From Astropecten irregularis (lineage: Eukaryota > Echinodermata > Asteroidea > Paxillosida > Astropectinidae): 64,000 nt of DNA. The translations under genes were made by a program, and so were the position numbers. The notes under the pieces are model-generated. The model was not told the DNA's origin. It worked only from the letters and a program-made list of their open reading frames with translations, and did not search any database. Location: assembly GCA_963971285.1 (NCBI GenBank), contig OZ020263.1, forward strand, positions 4,092,001 through 4,156,000. The letters are read 5' to 3'. Shown here in pieces: positions 1 to 10,934 of this stretch (positions within the stretch are counted from its first letter, which is position 1; every line of letters begins with the position of its first letter).

Positions 1-346
1 ATTGGTAAAGTTGATAGAACAGCTGCGGTCTATTCATAATTTGATTTGTCATGGAATAAAAACAAACCTGTGAAATTTTCAGCTCAATTAATCATTGGAA
101 ACAGTAGAAAGCAGCGAAAAACCGTTGCAATTGTTACATCAAATTGTGAGGGAATAGCTGTCTCATTTTTTATCTTTCAAAGATCAAAAATGTTCTGGTG
201 TTTGGTTACTCTTTTCTAGATGAATACGGCATTTCAGGCAGAAAAGTACAGTATATGTTTCTACCATTACCGTCTTTATACCCTGTGAGTTACATGTAAA
301 TCTGTGAAGATTTCTGTTTTGGTTAGTTACCAATGTTGTATGTTCT
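1..346. mobile_element. Family A MITE, left end cut by window edge
   Basis: This is a member of the commonest repeat in the window. It keeps the shared interior, with the 'aagatcaaaa' region, 'catttcaggcagaaa' near 231 and 'gtaaatctgtgaagatttctgtttt' near 296-320. It ends in 'accaatgttgtatgttcttaa', a variant of the usual end, next to a TTAA. It has no coding capacity. The left end lies outside the window. Confidence 0.7.
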
Positions 347-1204
347 TAACCCTTACTCACGTTCTGAACTTTGAATTTCGCCACAGTTTCACTTTTCTTT
401 CAAAGGCATCTTTAAAAAAAAAGTTGTGTACCTAATTTCGGTAGTTTCTCTTGCATTGCGACAGATGTACACTTCTCTTTTTATTTGAGGGGGATAGAGC
501 CTTATTTGTTTAATCTCTTGTTTGAATCTGTTAAAGAAATATACCGGACTTGATGGATTTGTTGGCGTTTGTCACCCGAATGTTTGGATGGAGAGGAAAA
601 TGCCCTTGATGTCCGAGCCAGTTCGGCTTGCCCACACGTCTCTGTCTGCCGCTCTTCGATTTTCATAGTTTACAGTTTTTCTCAAAAAAAAAAATTGATT
701 TATTTACAGCTGCATCTCTTTCTCTTTTACTGTTTCCTGGAAGGTCGCTGTGACTTGTGAATTCAATTTGGCCAGTTGTGTTACTTTATCTATTTCCTGC
801 GGTTGGCCTTGCCGAATCCTTCTCACCCGGATATTACGTCCAGGATAATTGGACAAATATGGATATTATGTGTTTGGTAAACTGCTCTGCTATTTTCAAG
901 CCCATGAACACAGAGGGCTTGGGGAGGGGGAAACAGTAGCTTTTTTCCCGAGTTTCTAGCCGAGTTCCTACAGGCTTGATGGGCAAGGTAACCAAACACC
1001 TGTACGTGCTCAGAATTTTTTTCCAGAGGTGCATACTGTACATACAGTATACATGTGTGTGCACATAGGCCTGGCGCGCAACGAACACAACATTGATGAA
1101 TATTGAGTTGTGAAGATTAAAGTATCAATTTGAAGTTTTGTGCTAATAATTATTGACAATCAGACAGGACTGGAGCCCTATCGGGTTTCGGTGTAAAAAT
1201 TAGC
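347..1204. other. Gene-free stretch, nothing recognised
   Basis: AT-rich sequence with only short open frames (longest about 60 codons) that show no domain or codon signature. I see no repeat family that recurs elsewhere in the window. Confidence 0.5.
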
Positions 1205-1964
1205 TAGGGGCAAATTTTGTATGGAGCTGTTAAGCAAAACAAAATTGCTTAGCACAAAATGTCTTGCTCAATATTAAATAAGGTTGTCGTCGGCACGATT
1301 TTTCCTGTCGACAGGTCGGTACATTGGAGTTACCGACATCGACATGTGTCGACAGAAAGCTGTATGAAAATTGGGTCCGAAAATGTTCGTCCAAAACGGA
1401 AAATAAGCTTATATAAAACTGATTAAACTGGCATTGCACGTGTACAATGTCAAAACTTCGATACAATGTATGTAAACCACTTGACTGCGGGACTTCCCGC
1501 TGGATTTATATGCTTATATTGCTTTCAAACACATAAGGACTACTTTCTGGAATATATATTACGGCCATAAAACCGCATGGGGAACTGTATATCGTTCTAA
1601 CTGGTAAGCTTTTGTAGGCTTTTGAAGGGGCTGCTGAGTGCTGTGCTTTTTTTCTGCTTTGTATTTTTTTTTTTTTTTTTCTCATTTCTGTCGTCATGAC
1701 GGCAGCTATGTCGACAAACTCGACAGGCTGAGAAATTCACTTTGTCGACAGAGCTGTCGACTGAAGCCCTGTCGACGACATCCTTAATATTAAACAAACC
1801 ACATTTGATATGCATGGTCAGCAAACAACAGCCACAGAACAATTTCACAAGTGATAGACCTACACAACACATTGAAGTATATATAATCCTAGTTTTTATT
1901 AAGACAGAAATTTCATGGTTTGCCAATTTTGTTGTGCTAAGCAGGGCCATGAAATTGTCACCTG
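1205..1964. mobile_element. Family B MITE, split by a nested element
   Basis: The left part (1205-1278) has 'aattgcttagcacaaaatg'. The right part (1787-1964) has 'gtgctaagcagggccatgaa', the inverted partner. Between them the family B interior is recognisable (ttcatttgatattcatggtcagc-like at about 1804-1825, 'ttattaagacagaaatttca' at about 1897-1916). The copy is interrupted at 1279-1786 by an unrelated element. It is non-coding. Confidence 0.75.
1279..1786. mobile_element. Nested hAT-like element with 8-bp target duplication
   Basis: A 508-bp insertion with imperfect inverted ends (TAAGGTTGTCGTCGG at the left, CGACGACATCCTTA at the right). The identical octamer ATATTAAA lies directly outside both ends, at 1271-1278 and 1787-1794. 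It is rich in GTCGAC/TGTCGACA palindromes at 1308-1352 and 1711-1778. An 8-bp duplication is typical of hAT transposons. No transposase is present, so it is non-autonomous. Confidence 0.75.
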
Positions 1965-2178
1965 GTCTGCAAACAATACTCAGCACTCTGGGCTAGGCTG
2001 GCCAGACCATGGAGCTAGATTTGGTTGTTACAGTACATGTAATCCTGGGTTTTATTTAGACGGAAATTTCATGGTTAGCCAATGTTTTTTGTGCTAAGCA
2101 GGGCCATGAAATTGGCCCTTGGTCTGCAAACACTATACAGCACTCTGGGCTGGGCTGGCCAGACCATGGAGCTAGGAA
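1945..2178 (+). repeat. Tandem duplication of a family B end and flank
   Basis: The segment 'gggccatgaaatt...tctgcaaacaatac...cactctgggctaggctggccagaccatggagctag' at about 1945-2018 recurs with few changes at about 2101-2177, a spacing near 156 bp. The second unit carries the same family B 3' end (gtgctaagcagggccatgaa). This looks like a local duplication after the MITE inserted. Confidence 0.7.
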
Positions 2179-2180
2179 GA

Positions 2181-4183
2181 GACATCCACGGGACAGACAT
2201 GCTCCAGGTCAAGTCTGGCTGGACTCGGTCAACCCATCGACTGAGCCTCCTAGCTCTGATGATCAATCCAAATCAGCTGATTTATAAGACGCCAAATCCA
2301 CTTGCCGTACTGATAAATGCTTAAGGCGAAAGAGAAAGACAAATTCGCCAGAACAATTTGTAAGAATACATTATACTAATATAAATTATAGCACATTATA
2401 GATTAGTAACAATTTTCACCCGTAAGCCTGTCTGTTAAACACAAATAAGATTTTAAGTTGGTTTTTAAACAAATATTCAGCAGTTAGTGAGCTAATGTCA
2501 TGAGGCAACTTGTTCCATGGAGATGTCACTGCATGAGAGAAAGCTCTTTCCCCATTTATTGCGAGATTTAGGTACTTCTAGCAGTCCTGAGTTTTGCAAT
2601 CTTAAAATCTGTGTGTAGTAGGAGTACACACTGCTTTTAATAATCAAAGACATTGTGGAGCTGAGCCGTGAAAATAATAAAATGTATAATATAATTGAGC
2701 AACTGGTTTTGAATTCCTGCTGGGGGCTACTTTTCTATCATTGACGTTCAGAATTGCCAAGTGTCTGGGCTTAAAAATAACTTCAAAGATTCTTCCTTTT
2801 TAAGTGATTTTTCCTTTATTACCCTGTGGCTGTGACTGTGAGTCCCACTTGAATTCATGTAAAATGCAAGAAGAACTTGGAGCTTGACTTACAAATTGGC
2901 ACTCTCACATTGGCTTGCATTCTTGTATGCATATTTATAATACATTACGTCCTATTCATCCATGTTGTTAGTTTGAACTATAAATAGACTGTTCAGGTCA
3001 TGTTTTTCCAAACAGCTTGTCCCAGCTTATCAGGGCATTTATAAATTGAATTAATGTGGACGCATAAATTGTGCAGTTCTCTAAAGGGAGATTATTCCAT
3101 TGTACTCGAGGGCATCAGTGATCATTATTGTCATGTTATGGAGGAAATGTGTGAACACGTACACGTACATGTTCATGTACATATTTGCAGGTTACTTAGC
3201 ACACTGGAGCAGATTCTTTGGCAGTTTCAGTGAATAAACTGAAATGAGCTGATGATTTTGTTTTTATTCACTGTTTCCAGCTGTTCTACTTGAACTTCAA
3301 GCTGAATAACACCAGTGCGTGGAACAACTTCTTGAAATTTGTAGCTGCTGTGCGGTGTACCCGTGTACATTCACAACTTTGTGGAGCAGTTTACATATTT
3401 TGCATACAATTTTGTACAGCAGGCCCTTAATTTGTGTGCTGTCATTTCTATGCAAATTTTGTGTGCCTTAGCTGATGTTCTGTATACGTGCAGTTTGTTT
3501 TTGCTACAGTTTTTGTAATCACCCTCCAATTTCTCATGTCCCTGTGCTTCTACCCCATGCAGTGAATGATACAGGCAACCCTGCTTGATCAACCACATTC
3601 ATCATTTCAGTTGCAAACTGCTTTCCTGTTTTTTCAATATGAATATAACTGTTAAATGGAATTTACATACACCTGTCCTCAGGCGTAAATTTGTGTTTAC
3701 AGCGGATGTATACAAATTATGTTACATGTACGTGCATGGGCACAAAGGTGTAGTGATGTCAATGTTTGCCTTGAAGTTCGCCCACCTATAAAGCAGTCTG
3801 ACTTTAATTTTGGCGGTCAGCCCTGCTGGTGGCTTGCATAGTGGTTGGATGTTGATGTGGTTTGGTTTGGTGTAGGTGTTCAAAGCTCCCTGAGCTCTTC
3901 ATTCAGATGCGTTTACATTGTTGTCAAGTATCTCTCCCAGACTTATTTTGCTGGTTGACAATCACTGTAGTAATCACTGTATAACTTGTAATAAGGTACA
4001 CGTTTTTCGCCACGGCTGGCTGATTAACCATGTAGAAGGTGAGGCCTTTTCCATCAAAGATTTTAGCCACGCTCTGATTTTTTTTCTGTTGCACAGAGTT
4101 ATGAGGCTTTGATACAGCTCAATGAAATTGCATTCAGAAATCTTTTGTATAAGTTTAATATCAAATGCAGTCAGCGGAACGAT
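2181..4183. other. Gene-free stretch, nothing recognised
   Basis: About 2 kb with only short chance open frames. There are alternating ACGTACATGT microsatellite runs at about 3156-3180, and no repeat shared with the rest of the window that I could recognise. Confidence 0.5.
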
Positions 4184-4187
4184 TTAA

Positions 4188-4440
4188 CAGACGCCTTTCC
4201 ATATGCATGTTTTTTCATCCACTGCGTATACATTGCAATCTGATTACCTTGTAGCCCGCGCTTTGTAACTTTAAGATAAGGCGCGTAATAAATGTAAGTA
4301 CTTATTTATTGCGTGTGTGTCGCTACGCAAACAAAAACGATCATTATAAAAAAAAAAAAGCGATCCTTTCCATATGTGCGTGTCCATTGGAATAGGTCGC
4401 ATTCGCGGATACAAACAAAATGTGTATATGGAAAGGCGCC
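4188..4440. mobile_element. MITE with CCTTTCCATAT ends and TTAA flanks
   Basis: Inverted ends: CAGACGCCTTTCCATATGCA at the left and TGTGTATATGGAAAGGCGCC at the right. TTAA stands directly outside each end (4184-4187 and 4441-4444). A third CCTTTCCATATGTG copy lies inside at about 4365-4378. It is non-coding. TTAA flanks suggest a piggyBac-type mechanism, which is inference. Confidence 0.65.
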
Positions 4441-4617
4441 TTAAGCCTTTTGAATATGTTTCAATTGCCCACACTACCCCTAAAGGAATTTCACTGGAAT
4501 CATGACTGTCTTTAGCTACTGTTACTATGATAACATTCCAACAAACAAATCCACCCCCTTTCCCATTAAATAAAAAGAAAGAGAGTCCCTGGTTTCCATA
4601 GGGAGCTGTGTTATTCT

Positions 4618-5202
4618 GTTTAGTAACCCTATATTAGGGTTCATCTGTGAAAAAATTTTATGAAAATGTTTTTCAACTGATTTGAGTAGGTATGGGTGTC
4701 AACATTTACCAAAAAAAAGTTAGGTGGGGTAGGGGGTGGGGAAAGTACTTTTTCTAGGGGTCAAAGGTCATTGACCTTTTCTAATAGGACTAACACCTGT
4801 AACTAGGCAATAAAATATATTAAAAGGGTGATTTTGGTGTCAAAATGCAGGGAATCACACCGGAAGGAGACCCAAAATAAAATTTGAACTATACGATGAA
4901 ACCCTGACCTTCCAATTTGAGGTCAAAGGTCATTGACCTCTTGTAATAGCACCGAAAACTGTAATTATGCAATAAAACATAGTACATGAATGAGATTTGT
5001 GCCAAAAACAGGGAATCCTAAACAATCTATCATATTTTGAACTTGCTTCTGAGGGGTAAGCCTTACATAATGCCAATACTTAGGCATAAGTGATGTATAA
5101 TAACTACTACGCATCAGCTTGTGTCAAGGTCATTCACTAGAAACTATCTGAACAGCAATATACATGTATACAAACCTCAAAATACACACATCATTTGTCA
5201 TA
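4618..5202. repeat. Left long terminal inverted repeat (~585 bp)
   Basis: This stretch reappears in reverse complement at 7836-8434 with high identity and only small gaps. The outer end starts TAGTAACCC in both arms. It contains two copies of a composite AGGTCAAAGGTCATTGACCT-type motif (4758-4777 and 4920-4939). See the whole element at 4618-8434. Confidence 0.85.
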
Positions 5203-5654
5203 ATGTTCTTAAGTGTACCGCAAGATGATGAATGTCCACTTTGACTATGAACTTAACATTGACCTTCAATTAAGAGGTCAAAGGTTAAGAGGTGTATAAC
5301 CAGACTAAATTCATGTGCAGCTGATGTTAGTTTAAAAGACATTCATCTCTGCTCGCGAAGATGAAATACATAAATGTAGATTATTAATGCCATATGCATT
5401 ACATTGTACTACAAGAATACAAACATACAAGATTTTAATTGTCCCTAAGAATCGTTTGATCTCCTCTATTGGTAAAATGGAAACAAACATTCTTTAATTG
5501 CTTTAATTACTCGCAGTCATGCATGGGGTGCTGAATTGCGAAGGATGCGACAAAAACATGATCGAGTAGCAGGCTTTCAAGGGCGCCCTTGGCTGCCAGC
5601 CATATCAACCCATTATATGATCACGGAGCACAGCCTGAGATCGAAAGGGTTTGA

Positions 5655-5790
5655 TTTTTTTAAAGGGAGGAAAACTTAAAACCCGGAGAAAAACCCTTAT
5701 AGCATAGGAGAGAACCAACGCACAACTCTACTTTCATATGACCCAAGCTGGGATCAAACCCGGGCCGGGCCACGTTGGTGAGAGGCGAGT
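5655..5790 (-). repeat. SINE-like fragment, minus strand
   Basis: 'cccggagaaaaaccc', 'gagaaccaacgcacaactct' and 'gggatcaaacccgggcc' follow one another. On the minus strand the last reads GGGTTTGATCCC, a box-B-like motif of a tRNA-derived Pol III promoter. This combination resembles interspersed repeats of marine invertebrates, from recall. It is a fragment, with no clear box A. Confidence 0.4.
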
Positions 5791-5959
5791 GCTCCCTATG
5801 TTACTCAAATTTCCTTCCTGGATGTTTAGGCCATGGGGTTGAATGTCCGCAGAGTTTTTATCCAGTTTCTCGCTGCTGAGATGGACCAAGTCTCTGCGGT
5901 GGCCAAGTGATTCAGTGCCCTGTAAGATCGTGGTTAGAGAGATTGAAGTGGAGACCCAC

Positions 5960-7740
5960 TGAGCTCTAGTCCATGCAGAACGTCGTGTCGGACGAGGCAC
6001 TCAATGCTACCCAGGAGCTGCCAGTGCAGGATGCTGGACCAACCGAGGAGGAGCTGAGCAAGGCTATTGACTGTCTGTCGACCGGACCGGCCAGGCTCCA
6101 AGATAAGAAAGCATACCCCTTGAGGTCATCAAGAGCGGGAATGATGCACTGCTGCAGGACCTGCATGAGCTGCTCTGCCTGTGCTGGAGGGATGAGGGCT
6201 CTTTGCCGAGGGCCATGTATGACACCAGAATTGTGATTTTCAATAAACACAATTGCATCTGCAGTGGTTGTAACAGCTACAGGGGTTATATCTCCATACT
6301 CAACATTATCGGAAAAGTCTTTGCAAGAGTGGTCCTGGCCTGACTGCAGGTCCCACCAGTGCGAGTCTACCCTGAGTCTGACACAGTGCGGGTTCAGGGC
6401 AGGAAAATCTACTACCCACATATTTTTTTCCATAAGACAACAACATGAGAAATGCCGCGAGCAGATCATGCCTCTACCTCACCTTCATCGACCTGATGAA
6501 AGCCTTTTACCTCGTCAGCAGAAGCGCGCCCGGACTGTTTAGCATCCCGTAGAAGGTTGGCTGTCCCCGGCCCCAGAGACTGCTAACTATCGTGGAATCC
6601 TTTCACAAGGACATAAAGAGCACGGTTTTCTTAAACGGAGCAGTATCTGATCTGTTTCCCAACGATCAGCAGTAGAGTAAAGCAGGGCTGCGTGCTTGCT
6701 CCGGCACTCTTTTGGGATCTTCTTCTCCACGTTCCTGTCCTATGCCTTTCGAAAAACGACAATGGTGTGTAAACCTGCACACATCTGATGGGTGCCTCCT
6801 CAACCTCGACAGACTCTAGGCAAAGACCAAGGTCCGAAGCGTCACCATCAGGGAGGCAATATTTGCTGATGCTGCCCTAGCGACCCACATCGAAGCATCA
6901 ATTTAGCGACAAAGGTGATGTCCCAGGGCACTGACTCATCTCCATCCATCCACATCGTGGACTACGTCCTGAACCCAGTCAGCCAGTTACAGTACCTCGG
7001 CTCAACGATCGCATCAAACCTGTCGCTGGAGCCAGAGATCACCGCCAGGATCTCCAAGGCAGTGGGGGTGATGTACAAGCTCAAAAAGAGGGTGTGGTCC
7101 AACAACAACTTGACTGACAACACCAAGATGCAGGTTTACAGAGCATGCGTTCTCAGCACCATGCTCTACTAAAGTGAGGCTTAGACAGCAATTCAGGAGA
7201 GGATCAAGGCTCAACAGTTTTCACATTCGCTGCCTCAGGATTGGATCCCCTCCACCGAAGTGCTTGAGCATGCAGGCAGTGGTCGATTTCACAAAGATTT
7301 ACGATTAACCTTTTTATATGAGTTGTACCTGTTTCAATAGTAACTAGCATTGTGATATTGTGCTTAGCAATTTATATTGATATGCCCAGGACTGCCATCT
7401 ATCTTTGCCCTCCTGACCCAGCACCGCTTGCCGCTTGCATCCCAAAGAATCTGCTCTACGGTGAGCTCGCGGTCTTCCTCCACCGCTTCAAAGATTCATG
7501 CAAGCGTAACTTGAGAGGTGTGGGAATGGGAATGACTCGCTGAGGACCATGGAGCCTGGAAGTCAGCCGTTCGAAGCAGGGTCAAACCATTATTACCATC
7601 CTCCAGTAGAAGAGAGCTGACCGCAAGGCCAGTTCCATAGACTCATGGAGCAGCCACAGCCTTCGTCTGCCCATCCTGTTACAGGGACTGTCATTCCCGC
7701 ATCGGCCTGCACAGACACAGCAGGAGATGCAGTACCTAAC
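5960..7740 (+). pseudogene. Decayed non-LTR retrotransposon (LINE) ORF2, reverse transcriptase
   Basis: Encoded part of a reverse transcriptase that copies LINE RNA into DNA. Reading across frames, these pieces are visible in order. First comes an RT-linker-like 'PTEEELSKAIDCLSTGPA' near 6040-6093. A 'CNSYRG' block and 'LNIIGKVFARVVL' follow near 6260-6345. The block 'CGFRAGKSTTHIFFSIRQ' lies near 6388-6440. RT motif A 'FIDLMKAF' starts at 6484, motif B 'VKQGCVLAP' at 6677 and motif C 'FAD' at 6862. The 3' domain 'LQYLGSTIASNLSLEPEI' lies near 6988-7045, and a Cys/His finger 'CPSCYRDCHSRIGLHRHSRRC' at 7668-7730. It is broken by several frameshifts, stops (for example after 'LSTMLY' at 7170), a tyrosine replacing the Asp after KAF, and loss of one Asp in motif C. 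An unrelated stretch of about 90 bp seems inserted near 7285-7375. The clade is not assigned, and no endonuclease domain is seen. Confidence 0.85.
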
Positions 7741-7835
7741 AGTGACTCTCAAAGCGTGCATCCATTGTCTTATAAGAATATAAAGAAGCAAGGAGGTCAA
7801 CGCCGACAATGAGAGTTCTGTGCACTAGTACAGTA

Positions 7836-8434
7836 CAAAGGACAAATGACGTGTGTATTTTGAGGTTTGTACACATGGATATTGAGATTCAGATACAGTT
7901 TGTAGTGAATGACCTTGACACAAGCTGATGTGTACTAGTTATTATCCATCACTTATGCCTAAGTATTGGCATTATGTAAGGCTTACACCTATGAAGCAAG
8001 TTCAAAATATGATAGATTGTTTATGATTCCCTTTTTTTGGCACAAATCTCATTCATGTACTATGTTTTATTGCATAATTACAGTTTTCGGTGCTATTACA
8101 AGAGGTCAATGACCTTTGACCTCAAATTGGAAGGTCAGGGTTTCATCGTAGAGTTCAAATTTTATTTTGGGTCTCCTTCCGGTGTGATTCCCTGCATTTT
8201 GACACCAAAATCACCCTTTTACTATATTTTATTGCCTACTTACAGGTGTTAGTCCTATTAGAAAAGGTCAATGACCTTTGACCCCTAGAAAAAGTACTTT
8301 CCCCACCCCCTACCCCACCTAACTTTTTTTTGGTAAATGTTGACACCCATACCTACTCAAATCAGTTGAAAAACCTTTTCATAAAATTTTTTCACAGATT
8401 GGCTATAAAAGTGGCTAATTTCGGGTTACTAGTT
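7836..8434. repeat. Right long terminal inverted repeat (~600 bp)
   Basis: Reverse complement of 4618-5202. It ends GGGTTACTA at the outer side and carries the mirrored AGGTCAATGACCTTTGACC motifs at 8103-8122 and 8265-8284. The open frame across 8330-8683 starts in this repeat and shows no domain, so it is not called a gene. Confidence 0.85.
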
Positions 8435-8687
8435 TGCAATATGACTGGCTTCAAAGCATTGGCAAATAAACTAGTGGTGACAGAGGCAAATTCTTTGGGT
8501 GGGTGTCAGTTGGCCTTCATGGTAGGAGGCATAGCTAGTCTTGGTTCAAGAAGTCTTACAGTGACTCATGACTGCGTTGATGCACATTTCAAGCATTGCT
8601 CTTACCTGAGTCCTGAGTTAAAGTTCCTTAGTCATGTTGGCCTACATGTACTACTAGTGCGCACTAGCCTACTATTAAACTAGCATG

Positions 8688-8995
8688 GAGTGCTGTGACC
8701 TAGTGGTCTGGCGTGTCGTACTCAAGATCTTACATGTAATTGTGGTCTATCAACAGATTGAGGGTTCGAATCCAGCCATGGATTGTGAATTTGTGGTACT
8801 TGCATCCTTGGGCAAGATGCTTTGCTTTGCCACATATTGCTTCTCTTCACCCAGGTGTAAATGGGTGTGAGGGTAGAGATAGCTTTGTGCACTTATAGTG
8901 ACTGGGGCTTTGTACTCCCAAGTGAGTTGAGGTGGTTTCAAGAATGTAGTAGCCAAATGACCAGGGATACCTTAATGCGCCATGAGCGCTGTCTA
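8688..8995 (+). mobile_element. tRNA-derived SINE
   Basis: A tRNA-like head has a box-A-like 'cctagtggtctggcg' at about 8699 and a perfect box B GGTTCGAATCC at 8763-8773. It is followed by the SINE body 'catccttgggcaagatgctt' at about 8803-8822 and 'cacccaggtgtaaatgggtg' near 8849. This body order is seen in many deuterostome SINEs (recall). The ends are uncertain, and the three small open frames across it are by chance. Confidence 0.75.
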
Positions 8996-10094
8996 CAGAT
9001 TAGGTTAGGATTGTCAAATAAGAACAGCACCCTGTCATGTACTAGTCTGTCTCTTCTTAACACTTGTAGCTGTATGGCAAGTTAGAATGTTCATTATGCA
9101 TTGTAGCATGATGTTATATTGGTTTACCATTTTGGCCCATGCATGTTGGCGAACCCTCAGCAGACCACAAATGTCTTGAATCAAGCCTAGCACCTGGAAG
9201 GCTAGCTGCTGCCACAATGTCCAGGGCCCAGGGGAACTCTGACACTTTGCAGACTGTTTTGAAATTGAAGGACAGAGACAAATTGACTTGGATGTTCCCA
9301 GTGTGGGTGGGAAAGGCAAACTGTCAGCCATATAAACATGGCCGGCATGCTCTGATTTTATTAACTGTGACAAATTGTGTCCAGTGCATAACCTGATACT
9401 GGGCAATATGGGTTATTACTTGAAGAGTTTGTACAAATTTAAGCTTGAGTTCTAGCCCTAGCATGGTTTGATTTAACATGGAGGGCTGGAAACTGTGAAT
9501 ATTTGGTCTTCTATGGTGATATTATTACACTTTTTAACAACTTTTTCACAGTTATATTACTTTCCCAAACCTGCCAATACATGTATTCCTCTCTGCATTT
9601 TGAAGCACCGCCCAGGGTACTGGTGCATGTACATGTATGTCATCCTCCCTCCAGCTCTATAACTTGAGGGCTTGTTGTGCCAACTTGGCCGAAGTCCAAA
9701 GAAAGAATGCATCTTAAGATATTTTTTTTCACAGTGCACTGATGTTGACTATTCTTGGAATGGATTCAAGAAAGTTCCTCATAAAAAAAACCCAAATTGC
9801 CTCCGAGGGATTTGACTTCCAAATGTTATTCTGCATCATTCTTCAGTCACAAGTGAGAAGTAAAATTTCACAGAATTGTTAATGCAGCTGTAGTGCCGGT
9901 CTCCAATTCTTAGAGCATTGTGCTGTCACCTTCATCGATTCATGGGTACATTTCACATGTAGCCCAGCAAGCCCTATAATGTGATAGCGACATGCCAGGT
10001 TCCAGGAATGTGTCCAACCATACTGCAAGCACTATTATTGATTTGATTTCCTTGAAAGGGGTCTCCACATGAGACAAATCCTGTCTCGTTTTTC
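8996..10094. other. Gene-free stretch, nothing recognised
   Basis: No domain-bearing open frame and no repeat shared with the rest of the window. Opposite-strand open frames at 9035-9406 overlap each other and show no coding signature. Confidence 0.5.
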
Positions 10095-10826
10095 AAGGCT
10101 CTGGGAAGGAAGGGGGGTATAAGGGGTGTTACTCAAAAATAAACTTAATATCTTAAAGGGTGGTTGCAATGGGTGTTTTTGCTTATATATGGAATAAAGT
10201 TTTTAAAACGCAGACTTTGTGTGGCTGTCGTAGTTTTAGCCTCCCTTGTGTTGGTGTTAAAATCATTTCATTAACTGGGAGGGGGGAACGTTGTGACGTC
10301 ATCTCGGGAACCCGGTAGCTGGTTCACAAGCCATCGAGTAATGCTACATGTAAGCTGGTTCCCGTGTCACTGACGGCAATCAAAATCCTGTACTAGGGCG
10401 TTGGGGCGTGAACACAAAATGCTAATGGGGTGCGGTTTATTTTGAGAAAAAAAAATACCAAGGCTCGGGGAAGGAAGGGGGGTTATAAGGGGTGTTACTC
10501 AAAAATAAACTTAATATCTTAAAGGGTGGCTGCAATGGGTGTTTTTGCTTATATATGGAATAAAGTTTTTAAAACGCAGACTTTGTGTGGCTGTCGTAGT
10601 TTTAGCCTCCCTTGTGTTGGTGTTAAAATCATTTCATTAACTGGGAGGGGGGAACGTTGTGACGTCATCTCGGGAACCCGGTAGCTGGTTCACAAGCCAT
10701 CGAGTAATGCTACATGTAAGCTGGTTCCCGTGTCACTGACGGCAATCAAAATCCTGTACTAGGGCGTTGGGGCGTGAACACAAAATGCTAATGGGGTGCG
10801 GTTTATTTTGAGAAAAAAAAATACCA
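10095..10826 (+). repeat. Two-copy ~365-bp tandem duplication, nearly identical
   Basis: Unit 1 (10095-10459) and unit 2 (10460-10826) differ by only a few bases, for example GTATAAGG against GTTATAAGG near the start and one T/C change in 'gggtggttgcaatgg'. Each unit contains 'gacgtcatctcgggaacccg' and ends in a run of A followed by TACCA. It is non-coding. This is a recent duplication, or possibly an assembly artefact. Confidence 0.9.
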
Positions 10827-10934
10827 GATGCGGGGGAAAACAAAAAACAAACTTTAACCAGATTTAATATATTTTTAAAAAGTTACTTTAATTATTTCGG
10901 TGGATTTTATTTTCTAATATCATTGCAGCCGCCC

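Larger units (their letters stand above)
4618..8434. mobile_element. 3.8-kb element with ~0.6-kb terminal inverted repeats
   Basis: Two inverted arms (4618-5202 and 7836-8434) enclose about 2.6 kb. The interior holds a SINE-like fragment near 5655-5790 and a decayed LINE reverse transcriptase at about 5960-7740. No transposase is recognised. The arms may be a foldback-type or large DNA transposon into which the LINE inserted later. Alternatively, two opposite copies of one repeat flank the LINE. No convincing target duplication can be fixed at the outer ends. Confidence 0.7.

Noticed and set aside
1597-1986. 129-codon minus-strand open frame
   Set aside because: It spans the junction between a nested element and its MITE host and includes a homopolymer-coded KKKKKK run. 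No domain is present.
8330-8683. 117-codon open frame
   Set aside because: Begins in a terminal inverted repeat. The mirrored arm does not keep the frame.
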